This document shows, one piece after another, positions 46,506 to 55,314 of a stretch of 64,000 bases of DNA. How positions within the stretch are numbered: the first letter of the stretch is position 1; the number at the start of each line of letters is the position of its first letter. The notes beneath the pieces are model-generated. The model did no database searches. It worked only from the letters and a program-made list of their open reading frames with translations, and had not been told where the DNA came from. Source of the DNA: Listeria sp. PSOL-1 (lineage in GTDB: Bacteria; Bacillota; Bacilli; Lactobacillales; Listeriaceae); contig NZ_LR760298.1 of the NCBI RefSeq assembly GCF_902806445.1, positions 620,001 to 684,000 of the forward strand, read 5' to 3'. The position numbers and the translations under genes are program-made.

Positions 46506-47768
46506 GTGGCTTTAGAAAAAATAACGATGCCAAAGTTAGGTGAAAGTGTAACAGAGGGAACGATTAGTGCTTGGCTTGTGGAACCCGGCCAAAAAGTTGA
46601 AAAATACGATCCAATCGCAGAAGTATTAACAGATAAGGTAACTGCAGAAATCCCTTCATCATTTGGTGGCACAATAAAGGAAATCATTGCTAAAGAAGAT
46701 GAGACACTTGAAGTTGGTGAAGTGATTTGTACCATTGAAACAAATGAAGAAACAGCTTCTCAGGCTGAAGAAGAAAAACCAGAAAAAGAAGAAAGCGTCT
46801 CTAAACCTGAAGAAAAAGCAGTCCAGCAAACTGTTTCACGAAAAGAAGCAAAACAAGAAGCTCGAGGCGCACGATTTTCACCAGCTGTTCTTCACTTGGC
46901 AAATGAAAATCAAATTGACTTAGCAAATGTTACTGGTACTGGATCAAGTGGCCGCATTACACGAAAAGATGTCTTGAAATATATGGAAGGCGGCAACCAA
47001 AAAGTAGGATCCGAAGAAAAAACAGTGCCACAAGCAAACGTTCTACCCTCGTCTTCTAAAACAACAAGTGGTGACCGTGAAATCCCTGTAAATGGTGTTA
47101 GAAAAGCAATTGCTCAACATATGGTAGCAAGTAAGCAAGAAATTCCTCACGCCTGGATGATGGTTGAAGCAGATGTAACAAATTTAGTAAAATATCGTGA
47201 TCGAATGAAAGATCGCTTCAAGAAAGAAGAAGGCTATAGCTTAACTTACTTTGCATTCTTTATTAAAGCAGTTGCCCAAGCGCTTAAAGAATTCAAAGAA
47301 CTAAATAGTACATGGGCAAATGACAAGATTATCGAGCATAAAAATATCAATCTATCTATTGCTGTTGCTGCAAATGACTTACTTTATGTTCCAGTCATTA
47401 AAAATGCTGATGAAAAATCAGTCAAAGGCATTGCACGTGAAATTAACGAACTTGCTAATAAAGCGCGCTCAAATAAATTAACACAAGAAGATATGGCAGG
47501 TGGGACATTTACTGTCAATAGTACCGGTTCGTTTGGTTCAGTCCAGTCTATGGGAATTATCAATCACCCGCAAGCAGCTATTTTACAAGTAGAAACGATT
47601 GTTAAACGTCCAGTTATTATTGATGACATGATTGCTGTGCGCGATATGATTAACCTGTGTTTATCAATTGATCATCGTATTTTAGATGGCTTACTTGCAG
47701 GACGCTTTTTAAGTAGAATTAAAGAAATTGTTGAAGGAATGACCGAAGAAAATACACCAATTTATTAA
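46506..47768 (+). CDS. bkdB: Lipoamide acyltransferase (E2) of the branched-chain complex
   Basis: Core of the complex, 420 residues. One lipoyl domain (lipoyl Lys in EVLTDKVTAEIPS), a Glu/Lys-rich linker, a peripheral-subunit-binding domain (FSPAVLHLANENQIDLANVTGTG), and the acyltransferase domain with the catalytic His of CLSIDHRILDGLLAGRFL. The GTG start is supported by AAAGGAGTG. It closes the operon. Confidence 0.95.
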   Translation: MALEKITMPKLGESVTEGTISAWLVEPGQKVEKYDPIAEVLTDKVTAEIPSSFGGTIKEIIAKEDETLEVGEVICTIETNEETASQAEEEKPEKEESVSKPEEKAVQQTVSRKEAKQEARGARFSPAVLHLANENQIDLANVTGTGSSGRITRKDVLKYMEGGNQKVGSEEKTVPQANVLPSSSKTTSGDREIPVNGVRKAIAQHMVASKQEIPHAWMMVEADVTNLVKYRDRMKDRFKKEEGYSLTYFAFFIKAVAQALKEFKELNSTWANDKIIEHKNINLSIAVAANDLLYVPVIKNADEKSVKGIAREINELANKARSNKLTQEDMAGGTFTVNSTGSFGSVQSMGIINHPQAAILQVETIVKRPVIIDDMIAVRDMINLCLSIDHRILDGLLAGRFLSRIKEIVEGMTEENTPIY

Positions 47769-47885
47769 AAATGTTTAAAAAAACAAGGATGGGGAAATGA
47801 AATAATCACACCGAGACCTATACCCCTAAACTCCCTAAATGTTTTTGGGTAGTGCTGCTTTCAGTGCTGCTCTTTTTTTTACACA

Positions 47886-47920
47886 AAAAAGCCAGCGCTC
47901 TAAACAGAGTACTAGCTTTT
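47886..47920. terminator. Terminator-like hairpin between bkdB and prli42
   Basis: AAAAAGCCAG (47886-47895) pairs with CTAGCTTTT (47912-47920) with one G-U pair and an inner GCTCT/AGAGT stem. On the minus strand it follows the prli42 stop and runs into Ts. The segment from bkdB to here (47769-47885) has a T run after a GTGCTGC direct repeat and no gene. Confidence 0.55.
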
Positions 47921-47938
47921 CTAAAGATACATATTAAA

Positions 47939-48034
47939 CTAAAAGAATATTAAGAATCCCGTCATGATACTCGATAAGACAATAGCAATTAACATTAACA
48001 TAACAACAAAACGAACAAACCTTTTGTTAGACAT
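47939..48034 (-). CDS. prli42: Stressosome-associated membrane miniprotein Prli42
   Basis: A 31-residue ORF. The product starts MSNKRFVRFVVMLMLIAI and ends in hydrophobic GFLIFF: a short basic cytoplasmic N-terminus and a single transmembrane helix. This matches the Prli42 miniprotein described in L. monocytogenes as membrane anchor of the stressosome, and the position downstream of bkdB is the one I recall. A ribosome site GAAGGGAG is 12 bases upstream. No other ORF of coding character occupies this strand between bkdB and the peptidase. Confidence 0.82.
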   Translation of the reverse strand: MSNKRFVRFVVMLMLIAIVLSSIMTGFLIFF

Positions 48035-48157
48035 TTGAAAAAATAGCTCCCTTCAAAATGCAATTAGTTACTTTTATTTTACCCATGTCTTAAAAAAACT
48101 TCAAGTATTTCTTAAAAAATGAAGCTAAAAATTTTTCCTTTGAAAGTAGGAATAACA

Positions 48158-49243
48158 ATGAAAACACAAGTTAGCAACTATTTTGAAGATATGTTATCAT
48201 TTTATGCACCTCCGCGGCGAGAACAAAAAATGATAGATTATATCGTTGCCTTTTGCCAAAATAAACAATTAGAAATTATAAGTCAAAATGAAGGTGGCAT
48301 TCTTGTTCGCATCCCAGAAACAGCTGCAAATTATCAAACACTGTTTTTCAATGCGCATCTCGATCAAAAAGAAAATGAAGAAAAGCTAGTATTTAACTAT
48401 GAAAATGGCACATATTCTGCGAGTGCTGGTTTTCTAGGAGCTGATGATAAAGCAGGCGTTGCTGCTATGCTTGCTGTTATGGATTTTCTATCGACAACAA
48501 ATGAGCCTCACGGGGAAACAGAATGGCTATTTACAACACGCGAGGAAGAGGGCATGGCTGGAATAAAGATGTTTGATACAGAATTACTACATGCCCATTT
48601 TGGTTATACATTAGATGCGCCAGGGGATGTTGGTAGTTATTATCCTGAAAGTAAAACGCATATTGTTTTAGACTTTCAAGTAAGTCAAAATTTTGCTGAA
48701 AGTAATGTTTCAGCTATTAATATTGTGCGCTCCGTCATTCATCAAGTAAAGTTGCAAAAGTTACCACGTGATATTACTTTTTTGTTTGACCAGTTTGAAG
48801 GAAGCCAGGAAGCAAGTTATGAACTTGTTAAGGCGCGAACATGCCTTTTTGCACCGCGGACTTTAAGCGAACTACTTCCTTTTGTTGAGGATATTAAAGA
48901 GGCTTTTTATGCAGCAGGAACGAAATATAATGCTGATATTGAAGCTGATACACGAGTCACTTACCATGGTTACCGTATTGAGCCAAATCATCAAGTACTC
49001 CATCTTTTAAAAGCAGGTATAAAAAATAGCCATTTAACAGCGACTGAATTAAAGTTAGATGGCGGTAGCGATGCAAATGTATTGAATGAACGTGGCTTTG
49101 TGACTTGTTTGCTTTCTTGCGGTTATCAAAATGAGCATTCACATGCAGAAACGATCACAGAACAATCGCTTATTGATTTGGCAGAACTTGTAAAGCAACT
49201 GATTATCGGGGCAACAAGTGATAGGATCACAGCAACATTTTAG
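48158..49243 (+). CDS. M20 family metallopeptidase (tripeptidase-like, YqjE)
   Basis: A 361-residue dinuclear zinc peptidase. Metal ligand motifs: FFNAHLDQ (His), SAGFLGADDKAGVAAMLAV (Asp), TTREEEGMAG (catalytic Glu and ligand Glu), and the C-terminal CGYQNEHSHAE (His). It resembles PepT-like proteins near bkd in Firmicutes. The ATG at 48158 is 7 bases from GTAGGA; the ATG at 48119 has no ribosome site. Confidence 0.88.
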   Translation: MKTQVSNYFEDMLSFYAPPRREQKMIDYIVAFCQNKQLEIISQNEGGILVRIPETAANYQTLFFNAHLDQKENEEKLVFNYENGTYSASAGFLGADDKAGVAAMLAVMDFLSTTNEPHGETEWLFTTREEEGMAGIKMFDTELLHAHFGYTLDAPGDVGSYYPESKTHIVLDFQVSQNFAESNVSAINIVRSVIHQVKLQKLPRDITFLFDQFEGSQEASYELVKARTCLFAPRTLSELLPFVEDIKEAFYAAGTKYNADIEADTRVTYHGYRIEPNHQVLHLLKAGIKNSHLTATELKLDGGSDANVLNERGFVTCLLSCGYQNEHSHAETITEQSLIDLAELVKQLIIGATSDRITATF

Positions 49244-49275
49244 GCCAGAAAGTCCTGCATTTTGGTTTAGATCCG

Positions 49276-49304
49276 TTGCTTGAGTGGCATTTCTTTGGTA
49301 TAGT
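49276..49304 (+). promoter_or_regulatory. Promoter of gnd
   Basis: TTGCTT (49276-49281), 17 bp, TATAGT (49299-49304), extended -10 TG at 49296-49297. Confidence 0.8.
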
Positions 49305-49387
49305 AATGAATGTTGATACATTTTAGGTACTCGTTTGAAAATAAAAATTGGTTTGGAAATCAATCGTGGAAGGGAAGTTTATTGCAA

Positions 49388-50806
49388 ATGGCAAAACAAG
49401 AAATTGGCGTAATTGGAATGGGTGTCATGGGGCGCAACTTAGCACTCAATATTGAAAGTCGCGGTCATACTGTATCCATTTTTAATCGTTCAAGTGAGAA
49501 AACAAAAATGGTCATGGAAGAGCACCAAGATAAAAAATTAGTGCCAACGTATAGTTTAGAAGAATTTGTTGCCTCACTTGAAACTCCTCGTCGTATTTTA
49601 ATTATGGTTAAAGCAGGAGAAGCAACGGATATGATGATTAAAGCTGTGAAGGCTTTTCTTGATCAGGGAGATATTTTGATTGACGGTGGGAATGCTTTCT
49701 TTAAAGATACCATTCGCCGCAATAAACAGTTAAGCGATGAAGGATTTAATTTCATTGGGACAGGTGTTTCTGGGGGAGAAGAAGGCGCGCTTAAAGGCCC
49801 ATCAATTATGCCTGGTGGTCAGCGAAAAGCATATGATTTAGTTGCGCCTATTTTGCGTGAAATCGCAGCTGTTGCTGACGGTGAGCCTTGTGTGACTTAC
49901 ATTGGTCCAGATGGTGCAGGTCATTATGTTAAAATGGTTCATAACGGAATTGAATACGGAGATATGCAGCTTATTGCTGAGGCCTATACAATTTTGCGTG
50001 ATATTGTTGGGTTAAGTCATGATGAATTAGCTGAAGTATTTGCTGAATGGAATGAAGGCGAGCTAGATAGCTACTTAATCGAAATCACGAAAAATATTTT
50101 GACCGTTAAAGATGATGAAACAGGTAAGCCAATTGTTGATGTTATTTTAGATAAAGCTGGCCAAAAAGGGACAGGGAAATGGACGAGCCAAAGTGCACTT
50201 GATTTAGGCGTACCACTTTCTTTAATTACAGAATCTGTTTTTGCGCGCTTCATTTCTGCATTAAAAGATGAACGCGTGGAAGCAAGCAAGGTTCTTCATG
50301 GCCCAGATAATTATCGCTTTACAGGTGATAAGAAAGCATTTATTGAATCTGTTCGCCGCGCCCTTTATTTCAGTAAAATTGCTTCTTATGCACAAGGTTT
50401 TGCACAGATGCGAGCAGCAAGTGATGAATATAATTGGGATTTAGGATACGGTGAAATTGCTAAGATTTTCCGAGCAGGTTGTATTATACGCGCTCGCTTC
50501 TTGCAAAAGATTACAGACGCTTATAACCATGATCCAAATTTGAAGAACTTACTACTTGACCCTTATTTTAAAGATATTGCTCACAATTACCAAGCAGCAC
50601 TTCGCGAAGTAACTTCAGAGGCTGTTAAAGCAGGTATTCCAGTTCCAACATTTACCGCTGCAATCAGTTACTACGATAGCTACCGTTCGCAAGTTTTACC
50701 AGCTAATCTTATTCAAGCGCAACGTGACTATTTTGGTGCACACACGTATGAACGCGTAGATAAACCAGGTGTTTTCCATACAGAATGGCCTGAAATTGAA
50801 GAATAA
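49388..50806 (+). CDS. gnd: 6-phosphogluconate dehydrogenase, decarboxylating
   Basis: Oxidative pentose phosphate pathway, NADPH-producing, 472 residues. NADP motif is [16 protein letters not shown]; substrate signature [14 protein letters not shown] and [18 protein letters not shown]; catalytic Lys/Asn region [16 protein letters not shown]. The ATG at 49388 is chosen for the MAKQEIG family start; TTG 49382 is an alternative. The start follows GGGAAG. A terminator follows. Confidence 0.95.
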   Translation: MAKQEIGVIGMGVMGRNLALNIESRGHTVSIFNRSSEKTKMVMEEHQDKKLVPTYSLEEFVASLETPRRILIMVKAGEATDMMIKAVKAFLDQGDILIDGGNAFFKDTIRRNKQLSDEGFNFIGTGVSGGEEGALKGPSIMPGGQRKAYDLVAPILREIAAVADGEPCVTYIGPDGAGHYVKMVHNGIEYGDMQLIAEAYTILRDIVGLSHDELAEVFAEWNEGELDSYLIEITKNILTVKDDETGKPIVDVILDKAGQKGTGKWTSQSALDLGVPLSLITESVFARFISALKDERVEASKVLHGPDNYRFTGDKKAFIESVRRALYFSKIASYAQGFAQMRAASDEYNWDLGYGEIAKIFRAGCIIRARFLQKITDAYNHDPNLKNLLLDPYFKDIAHNYQAALREVTSEAVKAGIPVPTFTAAISYYDSYRSQVLPANLIQAQRDYFGAHTYERVDKPGVFHTEWPEIEE

Positions 50807-50812
50807 AAAAAG

Positions 50813-50844
50813 AAAGCGTATCTGAGTTTCCAGATGCGCTTTTC
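50813..50844 (+). terminator. Intrinsic terminator after gnd
   Basis: AAAGCGTATCTG (50813-50824) pairs with CAGATGCGCTTT (50831-50842) with one G-U pair, then Ts. Confidence 0.88.
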
Positions 50845-50907
50845 CTTGTTTAAAATGAAAAATTGCTAAATTTTACGGGAAAAAGTTATCATAAAGGGAA
50901 ATATTAG

Positions 50908-50935
50908 TTGTTTTTAGCAAAAAGTTCGATACAAT
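50908..50935 (+). promoter_or_regulatory. Promoter of lisRK
   Basis: TTGTTT (50908-50913), 16 bp, TACAAT (50930-50935). Confidence 0.55.
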
Positions 50936-50969
50936 AGTAGTAAGCATAGCCGAAAGAGAGGTTAACAAG

Positions 50970-51650
50970 ATGAATAGAATATTGATCGTGGAAGATGAAA
51001 AAAATCTTGCACGCTTTATTGAGCTAGAATTACAACATGAGAATTATGAAACAAGTGTGGCAAATGATGGCCGTACTGGTCTTGATTTAGCATTAAATGA
51101 AGATTGGGATGCTATTTTATTAGATTTGATGCTCCCAAATTTAAATGGTGTAGAAGTTTGTCGTCGCGTACGACAATCCAAACAAACGCCAATTATTATG
51201 ATTACAGCACGTGATTCAGTCATTGATCGTGTTTCAGGATTAGATCATGGTGCAGATGATTATATCGTTAAACCTTTTGCAATTGAAGAATTACTTGCTC
51301 GCCTTCGTTCTTTGCTTCGTCGCGTTGAGAACGCTGAACATACTGCCAAACAAACGACATTAGAATATCGTGACCTTGTCGTTGAAAAAGAAAGCCGTAT
51401 CGTTCGCCGAGGTGAAGAAGTGATTGATTTAACAAAACGTGAATACGAACTTTTACTGACTTTAATGGAAAATATTAATATTGTGCTGACAAGAGAAGTG
51501 TTGCTAAATAAAGTTTGGGGCTACGAGACAGAAGTAGAAACCAATGTCGTTGATGTTTATGTCCGTTATTTACGCAATAAGATTGATCATCCTGATGAAG
51601 AAAGCTACATTCAGACTGTCCGTGGCACGGGCTATGTGATGCGTACATGA
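50970..51650 (+). CDS. lisR: Response regulator LisR
   Basis: OmpR-family regulator, 226 residues. Receiver domain with phosphoacceptor Asp in WDAILLDLMLPNLNG, conserved ITARDS and KPFAIEELLAR; C-terminal winged helix TKREYELLLTLMENIN, GYVMRT. It matches Listeria LisR (stress, osmotolerance and cell-envelope antibiotic response), identified by order and its partner. It overlaps lisK (ATGA), so the two are translated together. Confidence 0.93.
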   Translation: MNRILIVEDEKNLARFIELELQHENYETSVANDGRTGLDLALNEDWDAILLDLMLPNLNGVEVCRRVRQSKQTPIIMITARDSVIDRVSGLDHGADDYIVKPFAIEELLARLRSLLRRVENAEHTAKQTTLEYRDLVVEKESRIVRRGEEVIDLTKREYELLLTLMENINIVLTREVLLNKVWGYETEVETNVVDVYVRYLRNKIDHPDEESYIQTVRGTGYVMRT

Positions 51651-53125
51651 CCACTCCGTCCCCGTCTCCAACAAGCACCTTTTCACTTAGAAGCCGTTCG
51701 TTAAAATTTAAATGGACTTTTGGTGCAAGTGCGGCGATTTTTTTAACGTTTTTCTTATTTTCGTTTGCTATCTATCAAGGAATCAGTAAAATGTTACTTA
51801 ACGAAGAGGAACAAAAAGCAAATTCTTTACTTGTGGCGACTGCATCGAATGAGGTTTTAAAAAGTGGAAATATTAGTAATGACGAGCTGAATAAAGGTGT
51901 TATGGATGATTCTAAGGCAATCAATCAGCGCATGCAAGATCAGGTTATTGTACTCTATGATAAAAAAGACCAAAGAATTAATAACTATTATTATCCACAA
52001 TACCATGATATCGGTGTGAAAGATTATAGTAAATACTTTATTGCAGATACAAATGTAATTGAAACGATAAAACCCACGATTGACGGTCAAAAAATGATCG
52101 TTTCCCAAAGCCCAATCATTTCTAATAGCGATAATTTAACAGTTGTTGGCTATGTACAAGTGATCAATCCACTCACGAGTTATAATAAAATGATGAACAA
52201 ATTACTTGTGACCATGTTTATTTTAGGCGCTGTAGCTTTGTTTATCAGTGGTATGTTGGGGTATCTACTTGCGCAAAACTTTTTGAAGCCACTAACCAAT
52301 CTAGCGCGGACGATGAATGCCATTCGCAAAAATGGTTTTCAAAAGCGAATTGAGGCAACAAACAATTCACGCGATGAAATTGGCGAATTGACAACGGTTT
52401 TTAATGAGATGATGTCGCGAATTGAAACAAGTTTTGAACAGCAAAAGCAATTTGTTGAGGACGCCTCTCATGAACTTAGAACACCTGTGCAAATTATGGA
52501 AGGACATCTCAATCTTTTAAACCGATGGGGAAAAAATGACCCTGAAGTTCTAGATGAATCTTTAAAAGCTTCATTGACTGAACTAGATCGCATGAAACAC
52601 CTTGTCCAAGAAATGTTAGATCTTTCACGAGCAGAACAAGTTTCTCAAACAAAAGAATTACAGATCACTAGTGTAAATGATACGGTTGAACAGGTGAGGC
52701 GTAATTTTGAAGTGATGTACGAAGATTTTCTGTTTACTTTAAAAGAAGATGGCAGCGATTTAAAAGCAATGATTCAGCATAATCATTTGGAGCAGCTTTT
52801 AATCATTATTATGGACAATGCAGTTAAATATTCCGGTGATTCAAAAGAAGTAGACCTTCACCTTTATCGTGATAAGGACCAAATTCGTGTGGCCATTCGC
52901 GACTATGGCGTTGGCATTTCAGAAGATGAAATCGATAAAGTCTTTAACCGTTTTTACCGCGTGGATAAAGCAAGAAGTCGCGAAAAAGGAGGAAACGGTC
53001 TAGGTCTTGCGATTGCTAAACAGTTAGTCGAAGGTTATTTAGGAACCATTCGAGCAACTAGTGAGCCTACTAAAGGGACAACAATTACAATTACACTACC
53101 CTTAATTGAAGGAAATAGTAAATAA
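51647..53125 (+). CDS. lisK: Sensor histidine kinase LisK
   Basis: Membrane sensor of 492 residues. Two transmembrane segments (about 28-48 and 180-200) enclose an extracytoplasmic domain, followed by HAMP, a DHp box FVEDASHELRTPVQIMEGH with the phosphorylated His, and the ATPase boxes IIIMDNAVKYSG, VAIRDYGVGISEDEI, and KGGNGLGLAIAKQLVE. It pairs with LisR and overlaps its end by 4 bases. The stop is followed by repeat copy 2. Confidence 0.93.
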   Translation: MTTPSPSPTSTFSLRSRSLKFKWTFGASAAIFLTFFLFSFAIYQGISKMLLNEEEQKANSLLVATASNEVLKSGNISNDELNKGVMDDSKAINQRMQDQVIVLYDKKDQRINNYYYPQYHDIGVKDYSKYFIADTNVIETIKPTIDGQKMIVSQSPIISNSDNLTVVGYVQVINPLTSYNKMMNKLLVTMFILGAVALFISGMLGYLLAQNFLKPLTNLARTMNAIRKNGFQKRIEATNNSRDEIGELTTVFNEMMSRIETSFEQQKQFVEDASHELRTPVQIMEGHLNLLNRWGKNDPEVLDESLKASLTELDRMKHLVQEMLDLSRAEQVSQTKELQITSVNDTVEQVRRNFEVMYEDFLFTLKEDGSDLKAMIQHNHLEQLLIIIMDNAVKYSGDSKEVDLHLYRDKDQIRVAIRDYGVGISEDEIDKVFNRFYRVDKARSREKGGNGLGLAIAKQLVEGYLGTIRATSEPTKGTTITITLPLIEGNSK

Positions 53126-53140
53126 AAAAGTGATATACAC

Positions 53141-53312
53141 AAAATAAATCGGCGACAAGCGCTCGCATTTAAGCAGTTTATCAGAGTCTGGCAAACTGCT
53201 TAAATACAAACGCTTTCGCTCGATTTGTCGTGTTCGAGATTAGCATCTATGCTTTATTTTTTAAATCATATTTTCTTGAGAAATAGGGCTGAATCGTATG
53301 ATGTGTTAGACT
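53141..53312. repeat. Dispersed palindromic repeat, copy 2
   Basis: Same layout as the copy at 15691. It begins with CAAAATAAATCGGCGACAAG-CGCTCGC, holds a 13-bp perfect inverted repeat (ATTTAAGCAGTTT, about 53168-53180, against AAACTGCTTAAAT, 53194-53206), then TCGCTCGATTTGTCGTG and a GCTGAATCGTATGATG tail. It lies between the converging lisK and yidC genes. The stem bases differ from copy 1 but stay complementary, so the structure is conserved. Confidence 0.75.
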
Positions 53313-53320
53313 TGGTGCTT

Positions 53321-54142
53321 TTATTTTTTATGCTCATTCACGATTTTTTCAAATTCTTTTTCTTGTTTTTCCATTTCTTTTACCTCGGGGTGTTTATTCA
53401 TATAAAGCTTTTTCGATAGCCAAGTTTGGCCAGCAAGGAAAATTCCACCAACAGCCCAATAAAGTGCTAAAGCTGAAGGGGCAGAGAATGAAATGAATAA
53501 AATCATTGCTGGGCTAATTAAACCAATGATTTGCATTTGCTTTTTTTGTTCAGGTGTGTAACCAATCATTGTTACAAAATATTGACCTAAATAAACAAGA
53601 CCAGCAATAACTGCCAAAATGGTATCTGGATGACCAAGGCTAAACCATAAGAAGTTATGGCTAGCAATTTCAGAAGAACTACGAATCGCGTAATAAAACG
53701 CCATTAAAATAGGCATTTGAATAATAATTGGTAAGCAGCCCATCTGCATTGGATTAATATCATATTTTTTATAAACGGTGACCATTTCTTGTTGAATGGA
53801 TGTTTGTTCTTCTTTTGTAGTTGCCCGTTTTAGCCGTGCTTGAATGTCATCAATTTCAGGTTTGGCAACGGCCATTTTTGATTGCATTGTCATTTGTGCT
53901 TTAGCTGTTCTTAAATTTAGCGGCAAGATAATTGCGCGAATAATAAGCGTTGTAATGATGATTGCAATGCCATAATTGTCGCCAAAGAAAGAAGCGACAA
54001 ATTTAATAAACGTGGTAAATGGTTGGATTAAATAAACGTTAAAAAAGCCATCTGAGTTTTGTGACGGATCAAGCCCACAACCTGAAAGGACACCTAGTGA
54101 AATAACAAGTATGGCAATTAAAATAAGATTTTTTTTCTTCAA
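53321..54142 (-). CDS. yidC: Membrane protein insertase YidC, lipoprotein type
   Basis: Oxa1/YidC insertase of 273 residues that helps proteins enter the membrane. A lipoprotein signal ends LGVLSGCG (lipobox Cys), and five membrane segments follow; [18 protein letters not shown] is the cytoplasmic coiled region. Lm has two YidC homologues; this is the YidC2-like one by gene order. The TTG start is 10 bases from AGGAGGAA. That ribosome site can be hidden by pairing with the end of the ORF at 54181, see there. Confidence 0.93.
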   Translation of the reverse strand: MKKKNLILIAILVISLGVLSGCGLDPSQNSDGFFNVYLIQPFTTFIKFVASFFGDNYGIAIIITTLIIRAIILPLNLRTAKAQMTMQSKMAVAKPEIDDIQARLKRATTKEEQTSIQQEMVTVYKKYDINPMQMGCLPIIIQMPILMAFYYAIRSSSEIASHNFLWFSLGHPDTILAVIAGLVYLGQYFVTMIGYTPEQKKQMQIIGLISPAMILFISFSAPSALALYWAVGGIFLAGQTWLSKKLYMNKHPEVKEMEKQEKEFEKIVNEHKK

Positions 54143-54148
54143 TATTTT

Positions 54149-54195
54149 TGTTCCTCCTACTAACTAAAATAAATTCCTTTTTAGTAAAAAGAACA
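54149..54195 (-). promoter_or_regulatory. RNA stem that can hide the yidC ribosome-binding site
   Basis: On the minus strand the last 15 bases of the upstream ORF (TGTTCTTTTTACTAA, plus 54181-54195) are fully complementary, with three G-U pairs, to TTAGTAGGAGGAACA (plus 54149-54163), which contains the yidC ribosome site. The loop is 17 bases. A ribosome paused on the acidic codons just before this arm would hold the stem open. Structure seen in sequence; function inferred. Confidence 0.75.
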
Positions 54196-54456
54196 ACTGT
54201 CTTCTTCATCATCAAATTGATTTTTCTTAAAAGTAATAACAAGCCAGCTAAGAATAAAATTATTGAGTATGACATGTTTTAATTTAATATACAAAAGTGA
54301 AACCCTGGAAAGACAAATGGCTTCTGTATGCAGTAACATTGTCGGTTTTAAGAAACTAATAGCAGGCCAAAACCGGAACAAAGACAACATTAGAAGAAGC
54401 GTAACGGTCATCGAAAGATATTCCGGTTCAAAAAACATTTGGAATAAGATGATCAA
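54181..54456 (-). CDS. Probable MifM-like regulatory (arrest) peptide for yidC
   Basis: A 91-codon ORF between the minus-strand promoter and yidC. TTG start at 54456 with AGAAGGGAG 10 bases upstream. The N-terminal half is hydrophobic (residues 17-37, membrane-segment-like); a second hydrophobic run (about 62-77, including SWLVITF) is followed by KKNQFDDEED and only five more residues. B. subtilis MifM (95 aa) also precedes yidC2 and stalls at an acidic DEED segment. No clear sequence identity beyond that and a Trp, so this is called from architecture. The shadow frame on the plus strand is much poorer. Confidence 0.68.
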   Translation of the reverse strand: MIILFQMFFEPEYLSMTVTLLLMLSLFRFWPAISFLKPTMLLHTEAICLSRVSLLYIKLKHVILNNFILSWLVITFKKNQFDDEEDSCSFY

Positions 54457-54498
54457 TAAAAGCAGGCTCCCTTCTGTTAAAGAATTAATTACCCATTA

Positions 54499-54527
54499 AC
54501 TATAATTCAAACGGCTAAGGAATTCAA
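54499..54527 (-). promoter_or_regulatory. Promoter of the arrest-peptide ORF and yidC
   Basis: On the minus strand TTGAAT (plus 54522-54527), 17 bp, TATAGT (plus 54499-54504). Start predicted near 54492, so the yidC transcript carries the 91-codon ORF. Confidence 0.75.
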
Positions 54528-54535
54528 GTCGAAAT

Positions 54536-54817
54536 TTAATAGATAATATCAAATGTTTTTCTAGCTTCAACAGGCGCTCCCATATAAATATAGACGTGCT
54601 CAATCCGGCAAGCTGGAGAAGGGCCTTTTTTTATTATTTCAATAAATTGTTCAAGTTTTTTTTCTTCAGCACGCGCATAAATTTCAACAGATCCATCTTC
54701 TAGGTTTTTAACGGTACCACTGATATCATATTTATAAGCCACTTGTTTTGTTGAATAGCGAAATCCTACACCTTGAACTAAACCGGTTATACGCAAAATA
54801 GCCGTTTGGACTGTCAT
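54536..54817 (-). CDS. acyP: Acylphosphatase
   Basis: A 93-residue enzyme that hydrolyses carboxyl-phosphate bonds. The [16 protein letters not shown] motif carries the phosphate-binding Arg, and [15 protein letters not shown] carries the catalytic Asn. Strong site GAGGATGAG before the ATG. It reads out from the same divergent region as DUF1033, and its stop is near the promoter of the 54181 ORF. Confidence 0.93.
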   Translation of the reverse strand: MTVQTAILRITGLVQGVGFRYSTKQVAYKYDISGTVKNLEDGSVEIYARAEEKKLEQFIEIIKKGPSPACRIEHVYIYMGAPVEARKTFDIIY

Positions 54818-54891
54818 TTTCTCTCATCCTCTTCCTTTAATAAGATGTCTTTAATAAACAGTGTAGCCTTTTTTGCGATAAGTTTCAAAAA

Positions 54892-54919
54892 TTTACTTTG
54901 GTTTAGGATGTGCTATAAT
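54892..54919 (+). promoter_or_regulatory. Promoter of the DUF1033 gene and fni
   Basis: TTTACT (54892-54897), 16 bp, consensus TATAAT (54914-54919), extended -10 TG at 54911-54912. Confidence 0.75.
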
Positions 54920-54950
54920 AATAGCAGTTTTAAGAGCAGGAGATGGGAAA

Positions 54951-55295
54951 ATGAAGTGGCAAGTTATTCAAACAAAAGGTGAATATGAGCCGTGGTGGTT
55001 TTTTGAGAATTGGCAAGAAACCATTGAAGCAGACTATGCTTTTCAGATGAAAGAAGAAGCGTTTCAAAAATATAATGAACTTACGAATATTCTCATTAAG
55101 ACATATCCTAAACATCGCTTAAAAAAAGAAGTTTTGTTCGCTGCTTGGAATGAGGAAGAAGTCGAGTATTGTGAAAGTTGTGATGATGATATTCAAGTGT
55201 TTCATGGTATTATTTTATTATGTGATGGCAAGGTGTATCAACCAGAAGCACAGGAAAAAGAACAATGGTTTAAAAATTTAGCAAAATATCTATAA
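54951..55295 (+). CDS. DUF1033 family protein
   Basis: A 114-residue soluble protein of the DUF1033 family, of unknown function. Recognisable is the N-terminal WQVIQTKGEYEPWWFFENWQ, FQKYNELTNILIKTYP, and the closing CDDDIQVFHGIILLCDGK. Aromatic- and acid-rich. The ATG follows AGGAGATG. It lies 19 bases upstream of fni and is probably co-transcribed. Confidence 0.88.
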   Translation: MKWQVIQTKGEYEPWWFFENWQETIEADYAFQMKEEAFQKYNELTNILIKTYPKHRLKKEVLFAAWNEEEVEYCESCDDDIQVFHGIILLCDGKVYQPEAQEKEQWFKNLAKYL

Positions 55296-55314
55296 AAAGC
55301 GTGCAAGGGAGGAT

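Noticed and set aside
53225-53419. Plus-strand ORF of 64 codons, very Phe/Leu-rich, across the yidC end and repeat copy 2
   Set aside because: It is antisense to yidC and the repeat, has no ribosome site, and its hydrophobicity is a mirror of Lys/Glu-rich codons on the other strand.
54263-54499. Plus-strand ORF of 78 codons opposite the arrest-peptide ORF
   Set aside because: Basic, hydrophilic mirror of a hydrophobic protein; no ribosome site or promoter on that strand.
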